A stretch of 64,000 bases of DNA from Saprospiraceae bacterium (GTDB taxonomy: Bacteria; Bacteroidota; Bacteroidia; Chitinophagales; Saprospiraceae). A model generated the notes under the pieces. That model was given only the letters and a program-made list of their open reading frames with translations. It searched no databases and had not been told where the DNA came from. The translations under genes and the position numbers were made by a program. Where the stretch lies: assembly GCA_016715405.1 (NCBI GenBank), contig JADKAE010000016.1:1-64000 (forward strand), in the 5' to 3' direction. Shown here one piece after another: positions 57,413-64,000 of this stretch (its first letter is position 1; the number at the start of each line of letters is the position of its first letter).

Positions 57413-58009
57413 TTACCGCTTGCCCATTTCCTCGATAATACCTGCTATGACGAGGGGATGGGCATTCCCATAACAAGTTTGCAGATAAGGCATGGCGTGG
57501 TCGTGCAAAAACGAGTTAGGCCGTGCATTCGATTGCGACTGGTACAACTGCTGCAACTCGTCGGCAACAAGCTGCCGGTCGGGGCATGCCAGTTGGAACA
57601 CGCCGATTTGCTGCGCAACGCCGGTGGTCTGGTCGCGATATAATAACCGGACGGCCTTGATAACGGCGGGGTCGAGCACGTGGCCGCCGATATAGCGCAG
57701 GCTGTCACTGACGATCAGGTTGCCGTCCTTTACAGGGCCGCGTTTGATTATTACGCCGTCCGACAATTCCAACTCGAACGAAAAATAGTGGGCTTCATCC
57801 AGCACAAATGCATCGGGGGGTAGTTTGAATGCAGCTTCGCCTATCAGCAATACTTTGCCCCGGAAAAAAGCCTGCATCTCGTAAACGGTAGGAAAAGAAA
57901 ATCCTTCTTCTTCCGAAAACGTGCGCACGCTGGTCGCGTAAAAATCGTCGGGGGGCAGCAGGGCTTCTTTGAGCGACAAGACAAACTCGCGCGCTACCCG
58001 GCTTTTCAT
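57413..58009 (-). CDS. Unknown 198-residue protein in the CHASE2 operon
   Basis: No signal peptide and no membrane helices. Segments such as FFRGKVLLIGEAAFKLPPDA, YFSFELELSDGVIIKRGPVK and HVLDPAVIKAVRLLYRDQTT have no known family. The C-terminus ends CYGNAHPLVIAGIIEEMGKR. The ATG at 58009 overlaps the stop of the small secreted gene by four bases, indicating translational coupling. Confidence 0.6.
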   Translation of the reverse strand: MKSRVAREFVLSLKEALLPPDDFYATSVRTFSEEEGFSFPTVYEMQAFFRGKVLLIGEAAFKLPPDAFVLDEAHYFSFELELSDGVIIKRGPVKDGNLIVSDSLRYIGGHVLDPAVIKAVRLLYRDQTTGVAQQIGVFQLACPDRQLVADELQQLYQSQSNARPNSFLHDHAMPYLQTCYGNAHPLVIAGIIEEMGKR

Positions 58010-58238
58010 CTTTTTGGACTTAGAATGTAATACCCTTTGCCGGGCGACATCACGTAGGCGAAAGCTTCTTTTGACGAAAAATGAATTTTGGCGTCTGACT
58101 CAATCTTGTCCTTTTTTGCAGCAATCGGCCTTCGACCATCACCGAATCTTTCACCGATACCACGAAATAACTCTGCGCCTGTGCAGGCAGAAAACAAGCC
58201 AGGCACACGAAAACAAGCAATCCACTTTTCATAATCAT
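58006..58238 (-). CDS. Small secreted protein in the CHASE2 operon, frameshifted
   Basis: The ATG at 58238 begins a signal peptide (MIMKSGLLVFVCLACFLPAQA). One missing A in the run near 58120 breaks the frame; the restored product is about 77 residues (LLQKKDKIESDAKIHFSSKE ... GKGYYILSPKR). No family recognised. It lies between the CHASE2 gene (nine bases upstream) and the 198-residue gene, which overlaps it. Confidence 0.55.
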
Positions 58239-58247
58239 AGTTTTGAG

Positions 58248-59503
58248 TTAGGTAGTAGCCCTGTGTTTTCGTTTAAACATTTGGGGCATTTTAGCCTGCA
58301 AATACACAGGCGTTTTTTTCCAGAGGTATTCCACTATTTTCAGGTAAATCAGCAAAATCAAAATATTGATATGCCTGTGGAAAATAAAGTAAGACAAAAA
58401 AGTAATGATGGTCAGTATGGTTAATTCGTCGGCTGTATTCACTATCGCCCGCCAGAATTTCGACCGGGATATTTTTACCAGCCATGCCGGCTTGATGACT
58501 TGCAGGTCGAAAAAGATGCGATACGACAAGAGCAGGAAACCCGCGAATAAAAACGCCAGCCACCAACCGGTTAGCGCATTTTCACCCGACACCAGCGTCA
58601 GGTAGGCATTGTACAGCAATACGAGTCCGGGCAGTTTTTCAAAGGTGTGCGGTGCACATCATTGATAAAATCGCCGATGATGACCAATTTGCCCTTAAAA
58701 AAGGCTCTCATACTCTCATCGTCCATAAATTCCTGCGATTCCAGTATGGTTCCCATCGGCCAGACGGCAAAATTGGCTTCTCCCATCGTTTGTCCCACCT
58801 TAAAGTCGGACTGGCGCAGCTTGAAGTCGATAATCGGCGCGTGCAGGCTGCGCCGGCCATTGATCTGATAGAACAGCCAGCCTTCCTGATATTCAAACCG
58901 CGCGCCGTTCAACTTTTCATACATCACGAGGGGCAGCGTTTTCAAGCTATCGCCCAACATGAGCGGGTATTTTAAAAACAATCCCTGGGTAGCGTTGTAA
59001 GTCGACACTGCGTAAGGCATTCGAATTACGGGGCGGGTGTGTTTTCCGCTTTTATTGAGGTGGCTTACGCCCAATAATTTATCGCCCAGGCTGTCTACCT
59101 TGACCTGCAGGAGGCTGTCTGCCGTAGTAGATTCAGCGAACAACACATCGCACACTACGAATCGCACTTCGTGGCGATAGCGATTGAGCAGGCCAAAAAA
59201 TTGCGTAAGCTGCTCCCTGTCCGTAATTACAATGCGGTTATAGGGGCTTTTGTCACCAAATTCGTCCACCCCGTCAATAACCGTTTTGTTGCCCGATACG
59301 TCTACAAAAAGTACTTCTTCCGGGTTCGGTTTGGGGTCTATCTGCAGCAACGATTTTTTGAGCAACGACGACCATTTGATCAGGAAGGCCTCGTCGCCAA
59401 AGGTATAGGGCAAATTCAACCAATACAACGAAAAGGCCAGCATCAGCAAGGCATTGAAGATGCTAATCCCCCATACTATCCATTTGTTCTTCGGTCTGAT
59501 CAT
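58248..59503 (-). CDS. Stand-alone CHASE2 membrane sensor protein, frameshifted
   Basis: An N-terminal membrane helix (WIVWGISIFNALLMLAFSLY) is followed by a CHASE2 extracytoplasmic domain with EEVLFVDVSGNKTVIDG, RFVVCDVLFAE and AFFKGKLVIIGDFINDVHRT. Three C-terminal helices come next (restored from the second frame: WWLAFLFAGFLLLSYRIFFD, ELTILTIITFLSYFIF, NILILLIYLKIVEYLW). No kinase, cyclase or protease output domain follows, unlike most CHASE2 proteins. A missing base near 58640 breaks the frame (restoring HRTPFEKLPGLVLLYNAYL). Its start at 59503 faces away from the TPR-CHAT gene at 59704, across 200 bases. Confidence 0.8.
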
Positions 59504-59649
59504 TCGCGCTGAAGATCCCTGCCGGGTTTTTAATGAATCAAAGATGCAGCATGCAGGTGCTTACAATCAACAATTAACGATAAATAAGATGGAATTATCG
59601 ACGATACCGGAGTGTTTTTTCTTAAAAGTGCGATTTTTAAAAATTAATT

Positions 59650-59679
59650 TTTGAATATTTTTAAAATGCGGTATATTTA
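59650..59679 (+). promoter_or_regulatory. Bacteroidota-type promoter TTTG-N18-TATATTTA
   Basis: TTTG (59650-59653) and TATATTTA (59672-59679) precede the TPR-CHAT start at 59704, with spacing slightly under the usual 19-20. Confidence 0.45.
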
Positions 59680-59703
59680 TTTTCTACAAACTCCCCGGTT
59701 ATT

Positions 59704-62700
59704 ATGAGAAAACCTACCCCACTGATATACAATATATTGGTTTTTTGCCTGATAGTTGCGCCATTCTCCAAAACCCAAGGACAATCCCCCGCTGATACAA
59801 CCCTGGCTCAATCCTATCTGGAACGCACTATCGTGTTGGCAGACGAGGGTCTGGAAGACAGTATAGGCTGGTACCTGCTGGAAGCTGCCAGGTTATACCA
59901 ACAAGCCGGTTTTCACGAACTGTTTTTGCAAAAGCATTTAAGCGACTACCAGTACGTATACGAAAACGGCTATTTCTCACCGGTTATCGAAGCCATGAAT
60001 GTAATCGTGGCCACATCCCGCGCACAACTGGGCGATTCTCACCCTTTGCTTGCGCCCTGGTATTACCACCTGGGCCGCTCCTTGCAAATGCGCGGGGATA
60101 ATGCAGAAGCCCTGGAATGGGTGATGCGATGCCTTGCGCTCAGGCAATCCATGCTGCCTCCACCCTGGCTTGATATCGCCTCTACGCACAATCTCATGGG
60201 GGTTTGTTATATCGGTTTATATAAATTTTCGGAGGCAATAGCCCAATACAACAAAGCGCTGGAAATCAGGAAAAGAGAATTAGGGCCCCGACACGCTCTC
60301 ACCGCATTGGTAATCAACAACCTCGGAGCGGCGCATCGCTCTTTCGGGCTCAACGACATCGCCCTGCAATACTACCAGGAAGCCTTGTCGATAAGAGAAG
60401 AGGTACTGCCTCCCGACCATCCCCACCTCGGCATCTCTATTTTTAACCTGGCCACCCTGTACAGCGACCTGGGCCTTACCAAAAAATCCATCGAGCTCTA
60501 TCAAAAGTCCATGCGCATTTATCAGCTCGACGCCGAGGCCAACGACGAGCTCATCGGCGACGTATACCAGAATCTGGGGGTTGAATACCAATATATCAAT
60601 GCTTTTGAAGAAGCCTTAGCCCATTTACAGCAGGCTCGCCTCATATACGAACGCCAACCCGAGGCGAATCCCGAAAAATTGGCGTTTGTCGCCCTAAATA
60701 TAGCGTCAACGCTTTCCCTGCAGGGCAACTACCGGGCTTCAATCGACGAAAACAAAGCCGCTATGGGCTGGTTTCGCAAGCAAGTAGACAGTATCGACTT
60801 TCGCTTCGAACCGCTGCTCACCAATATGGGCATGGACTACGCCGCCCTGAGTCGCCAGGATAGCAGTTTACAGTATCACTACGAAGCGCTTGAAGTGCTC
60901 CGCCACTATCCCGATGCTATTATGGAACGCGGCAACGTATACAGCAATATCGGCAATACCTACCTGCGAATGGGTGATTACGAACAAGCGCTGGTAGCCC
61001 AGGAAGAGGCGCTCAAGGGATATACGAGCAGCCTCGGCGATCGACACGAGCGGGTAGCCTACGCCCTCAACGAAATGGCCGCCACCCGCATCAAACAAGG
61101 TTTGCCGCGGCGGGCCTTTGCATTGGCTCAGCGCGCCCTCGAGGCCAACTACCCCGCCACATTCTCCGCCGATCCGCCGCCGGAGGCCTATTTCAGTTTG
61201 CCACACGCATTTAATTCCTGTCTGCTCAAGGCAAAAGCCGTGTTGGGTATAGAAAATGCCCCCATCGACAATGCCCGCCTGGCCGCTTTGTATTACCGCC
61301 TGGCCGACTCCCTGCTGTTGTACCGGCAACAAATTCTGGTGTCCAAAGAAGACAAAATCAACCTGGCCAAGGAAACCTGGCGGCTCTCCTCTGTCGCTGT
61401 TGCCAACAACATGGCTATGTGGCGGCTCGACAGCAACCCGCGCCACCTCGAAGAAGCTTTTTATTACGCCGAACGTTGCAAAGCCAACGTATTGCTCTCT
61501 TCTGTGGCCGCTTACGAAGCGACCCAATTTGCGGGTCTGCCCGATTCCCTGGCAAACAAAGAAAACGAACTCAGGGCTTTGATGGTCAATTTTCAGCAGC
61601 AATTAGCCGCCGGCCCCGACAGCCTCACCAAGCTCGCCCTGCAACAGGCTTTGCTCACCAATAGCCGGCAATACCGCGCCCTGGTAGACCACCTGGAAAA
61701 AAACTATCCTCTCTATTACGACCTGAAATACGAAAAAGGTATCCCCACCGTGGGCGCCCTGCAAACAGCATTAGAACCCGACGAGGCCTTTGTATCCTAT
61801 TTTACCGCCGATTCTGCCTTGTACGTTTTCAAGGTAACCAAAACCGGCTTTTCTGTGCACGAGCAATTTGTCGGCGCCGATTTTTACGCTCACCAGGAGG
61901 GTTTGCGCAAAAGCATTACCCTCCAACTCGACGACGTGTATTTGCAAAAGGCGCGGCTATTGTATAAAATGCTTTTCCCGTTTGAATGGGAGGAGGGGAT
62001 CAGTAAGCTCATCCTGGCGCCCGACGATGCCCTGGTTAAGCTGCCGTTTGAAACGTTATTGCGCGAAGCCCCCGCCGGCTCAGGCCTCGTCGATTACAGC
62101 AGCTTGGCATACCTGCTGCGCGATTTCGCCGTATCTTATTCGCCTTCAGCGGCATTTTGCTACCGCCGGGCCAACGCGCCGAAGCTTTCCGATGATACGC
62201 AGGGCTTTCTGGGTTGCGCCCCCGTTTTCGAAGAAGAATTCAGCCCCGACGACTACGCCCTGGCCTCCCGCACCGCTCTCGAAAGGCTCGAAACCGATCT
62301 CCGCGGCGGCGCTTTGAGCGGCCAACGGGTAAAACCCCTGCCGGGTACGGCCAGGGAAACGCAAGCGGTGAGCCAACTGTTTACTTCCCGCCGCTTGCCG
62401 GCTACGGTGTTGTTGCATGCTTTCTCTACCGAGGCAAAGCTGCGCGCCGAGTTGGCAAAACCCTGGCGCTTCGTCCACCTGGCCAGCCACGGCCTCATCA
62501 ATGAAAAATACCCCGATCTGTCGGGCATCCTGTTATACCCCGATACGCTGGATGGCCAGGACGGACTGCTCACCGCCGGCGAGGTGTACAACCTGTCGCT
62601 GCAAGCCGACCTGGTGGCCTTGTCGGCCTGCGAAACCGGCTTGGGCCGCATTTCAGGCGGCGAAGGCTTGCTGGGACTCACGCGGGCGTTTCTCTATGCC

Positions 62701-62904
62701 GGCGCCAACAACCTGCTGGCCTCGCTCTGGAAGGTACAGGACAAGGCCAGCGCCGACCTGATGATCGCTTTTTACGAATTCCACCTTATATCGGGAACAA
62801 ATGCATTTGCGCCGGCTTTGCAACAAGCCAAGTTGCAATTGATTGAAGACGGCGAGTATAGCCACCCATTTTTTGGTCGCCTTTTTATCTTGATAGGCAA
62901 ATAA
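59704..62904 (+). CDS. Exported TPR-CHAT protease
   Basis: The 1066-residue protein begins with a signal peptide (PLIYNILVFCLIVAPFSKTQ). About ten tetratricopeptide repeats (for example YKFSEAIAQYNKALEIRKRE, NDIALQYYQEALSIREEVLP) run to about residue 470, then a helical linker. The C-terminal CHAT (caspase HetF-associated with TPR) domain carries His in FVHLASHGL (residue 929) and Cys in LSACETGLG (976), so both catalytic residues are present. The family cleaves proteins in effector or signalling roles; here the signal peptide places it in the periplasm or outside. It is divergent from the CHASE2 operon. Confidence 0.92.
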   Translation: MRKPTPLIYNILVFCLIVAPFSKTQGQSPADTTLAQSYLERTIVLADEGLEDSIGWYLLEAARLYQQAGFHELFLQKHLSDYQYVYENGYFSPVIEAMNVIVATSRAQLGDSHPLLAPWYYHLGRSLQMRGDNAEALEWVMRCLALRQSMLPPPWLDIASTHNLMGVCYIGLYKFSEAIAQYNKALEIRKRELGPRHALTALVINNLGAAHRSFGLNDIALQYYQEALSIREEVLPPDHPHLGISIFNLATLYSDLGLTKKSIELYQKSMRIYQLDAEANDELIGDVYQNLGVEYQYINAFEEALAHLQQARLIYERQPEANPEKLAFVALNIASTLSLQGNYRASIDENKAAMGWFRKQVDSIDFRFEPLLTNMGMDYAALSRQDSSLQYHYEALEVLRHYPDAIMERGNVYSNIGNTYLRMGDYEQALVAQEEALKGYTSSLGDRHERVAYALNEMAATRIKQGLPRRAFALAQRALEANYPATFSADPPPEAYFSLPHAFNSCLLKAKAVLGIENAPIDNARLAALYYRLADSLLLYRQQILVSKEDKINLAKETWRLSSVAVANNMAMWRLDSNPRHLEEAFYYAERCKANVLLSSVAAYEATQFAGLPDSLANKENELRALMVNFQQQLAAGPDSLTKLALQQALLTNSRQYRALVDHLEKNYPLYYDLKYEKGIPTVGALQTALEPDEAFVSYFTADSALYVFKVTKTGFSVHEQFVGADFYAHQEGLRKSITLQLDDVYLQKARLLYKMLFPFEWEEGISKLILAPDDALVKLPFETLLREAPAGSGLVDYSSLAYLLRDFAVSYSPSAAFCYRRANAPKLSDDTQGFLGCAPVFEEEFSPDDYALASRTALERLETDLRGGALSGQRVKPLPGTARETQAVSQLFTSRRLPATVLLHAFSTEAKLRAELAKPWRFVHLASHGLINEKYPDLSGILLYPDTLDGQDGLLTAGEVYNLSLQADLVALSACETGLGRISGGEGLLGLTRAFLYAGANNLLASLWKVQDKASADLMIAFYEFHLISGTNAFAPALQQAKLQLIEDGEYSHPFFGRLFILIGK

Positions 62905-62924
62905 GGTGAACACCGATTACAGTG

Positions 62925-63012
62925 TTTGAGGGTGAGAGAGTGGGAGGGTGGGAGGGTGAGATTATACGTGTACAAGTATCTCTCCCTCTCTCACTCCCTC
63001 CCTCTCTCCCTC
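62925..63012. repeat. GGGAGGGTGAGAG/CTCTCCCTCCC word repeat
   Basis: GGGTGAGAGAGTGGGAGGGT words (62931-62960) are mirrored by CTCCCTCTCTCACTCCCTCC words (62982-63012) around TACGTGTA, forming a large imperfect hairpin between the convergent TPR-CHAT and OmpA-family genes. Confidence 0.9.
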
Positions 63013-64000
63013 TTACTCCGAGGCGCCCAGCACCTTAAACTCCGTGCGGCGGTTCATCTGGTATTGTACTTCGCTGCAGGGCACGCCGTCTTCGCACTTA
63101 TTCACCGGGCGGCCTTCGCCGTAGCCCCTGGCCTTGAGCCGGTATGCCGGAATGCCTTTCGATGTCAGCCAGTTGACGATAGCGTCGGCGCGGCGTTGGG
63201 AGAGTTGCAGGTTGTATTCATCAGATCCCCGCGAGTCGGTGTGCGAACTGATCTCTATGATGAGCTTGGGATTGTCGGTGAGTAGTTGCAACAATTTGAG
63301 TAACTCGGGTACCGATTCTGCTCTCACGCTGCTGCGGCCGAGGTCGTAGTAGAGATTCAGCAAAAATGGGATGGTATCGTTTTGGTGGTCGGTGCGTATA
63401 CCCATTGCAAAATCGCCGCTCGTTTGCTGGGTAGTACTGACCGTGGCGGCAGTGGCCACAAAAGGTTGCAAATACAAATTAAGGGTTGACTGGGCGGCTT
63501 CGCCCCAGTTATCAGTGCATATCGTGTCGGGCAGTACGCGGGCAAAATAGTTACCTTTTTCGGCGCGCAGCGCATAACAGCAATGGGGTTGTAACTCCAA
63601 TGAAAAAGCGCCGCCGGCATCGGTGATCGCAGGAGGAGGCGCAGAGCAGCCGTTGGCTAACAGCGTCACCACAGCGCCCTGGAGTGGTGCGCCGCCGGCC
63701 AGATCGCTGACCATGCCGGTGAGAGTCAGTATTTTGGGTTGAATAGGGGTCTGTTCAGGCAACGCCACAAGAGGGATCTCCTGTCGCTCGCCGGCACAAA
63801 CGGTCAGCGTGTGTGGTTCGTAGCCATCGACCTCCACGCGCAGGGTACAACAGCGCCCGCGTTCCAGCAGTGTGGCATAGTTGCCATCGGCATCTGTGAA
63901 CACGAGAGATTCTTCGCAGGAAGAGGCCAATCCGGCGCCGGCAACGGGCCTGCCGGTAGCGGCATCCACCACGCGCAGTTGAGTCCGGGAGCGCGTATCG
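63013..64000 (-). CDS. OmpA-family protein with Cys-rich carboxypeptidase-regulatory-like domains (5' end outside window)
   Basis: The frame is open to the window edge (RSRTQLRVVDAATGRP...), so the N-terminus is missing. Two regulatory-like beta-sandwich domains have paired Cys (ERGRCCTLRVEVDGYEP; LQPHCCYALRAEKGNYF). They precede an OmpA peptidoglycan-binding domain (LIIEISSHTDSRGSDEYNLQ, LSQRRADAIVNWLTSKGI, RLKARGYGEGRPVNKC). Such proteins tether the outer membrane to peptidoglycan; several Bacteroidota relatives belong to the T9SS/gliding machinery, but this assignment is not secure. It ends against the word repeat at 62925-63012. Confidence 0.85.
   Translation of the reverse strand, partial: DTRSRTQLRVVDAATGRPVAGAGLASSCEESLVFTDADGNYATLLERGRCCTLRVEVDGYEPHTLTVCAGERQEIPLVALPEQTPIQPKILTLTGMVSDLAGGAPLQGAVVTLLANGCSAPPPAITDAGGAFSLELQPHCCYALRAEKGNYFARVLPDTICTDNWGEAAQSTLNLYLQPFVATAATVSTTQQTSGDFAMGIRTDHQNDTIPFLLNLYYDLGRSSVRAESVPELLKLLQLLTDNPKLIIEISSHTDSRGSDEYNLQLSQRRADAIVNWLTSKGIPAYRLKARGYGEGRPVNKCEDGVPCSEVQYQMNRRTEFKVLGASE

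Noticed and set aside
38..63972. tRNA or rRNA genes
   Set aside because: No cloverleaf with a GGTTCGAATCC-like T arm or rRNA stretch was found by eye.

Overview
The window looks like a chromosomal segment from a member of the phylum Bacteroidota, most likely the Saprospiria (Lewinella/Haliscomenobacter-like). This rests on type IX secretion (T9SS) C-terminal sorting domains, a C25 sortase-like peptidase, promoters of the TTTG-N19/20-TAnnTTTG kind, Bacteroidota-type protein families (DUF4920 lipoprotein, GH57/DUF3536, Nudix-type regulator) and MORN-caspase and TPR-CHAT proteins with signal peptides. No rRNA, tRNA, CRISPR array, transposase or prophage structure was found. Nearly every dropped reading frame can be restored by one base in a homopolymer or base doublet, so about fifteen genes are described here as reconstructed frameshifted genes. 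Sequencing indels are the simplest explanation.

Layout. 0-11.9 kb: saccharopine-dehydrogenase-like gene with a lost 3' end, a PorU2-like C25 peptidase, paired hairpin leaders, a GNAT-like protein, a lipoprotein plus secreted M43 metalloprotease pair, and a gamma-carbonic anhydrase-like protein. 12-21.7 kb: a lipoprotein, a Nudix-type regulator, ComEC plus a ComEA-like helix-hairpin-helix protein (DNA uptake), a membrane-anchored lipoprotein, a glycosyltransferase with mannose-1-phosphate guanylyltransferase, and a 23S pseudouridine synthase. 21.7-29 kb: a TetR-led export cluster (LolA-like lipoprotein-sorting protein, two FtsX-type permeases, an ATPase, CorA, an outer-membrane protein). 29-34.9 kb: a beta-barrel protein, a DMT exporter and a MacB/DevBCA-TolC-like tripartite exporter. 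34.9-38.4 kb: two tandem exported MORN-repeat caspases. 38.6-49.5 kb: DUF4920 lipoprotein, HD hydrolase, a Saprospiria-type hypothetical gene broken by an in-frame stop, an S24/LexA-like regulator, a coiled-coil secreted protein, an acetyltransferase, a membrane nucleotide cyclase, WecB and a glycosyltransferase. 49.6-55.5 kb: GH57 glycosidase, endonuclease I and a phospholipase D-like lipoprotein. 55.7-64 kb: two tandem unknown 266-residue proteins, two small unknown genes, a stand-alone CHASE2 membrane sensor, an exported TPR-CHAT protease and an OmpA-family protein cut by the window edge.

Two things stand out. First, the 55.7-62.9 kb cluster puts a CHASE2 sensor next to an exported TPR-CHAT protease with an intact His/Cys dyad and four unrecognised proteins. 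The window also carries two exported caspases and a C25 peptidase, so four clan CD peptidases in all carry signal peptides. Second, many intergenic gaps, and two signal-peptide junctions inside genes, hold quasi-palindromic islands built from short repeated words (for example CTAAGCCCTGA, CTAAACCCAATCG, AACAGAG, GTCACCCT, ACAGTCGT, CCCTCTCCC). Identical words recur kilobases apart in both orientations, sometimes supplying stop codons or fusing convergent reading frames. They look like an active, family-structured intergenic repeat process rather than ordinary terminators.
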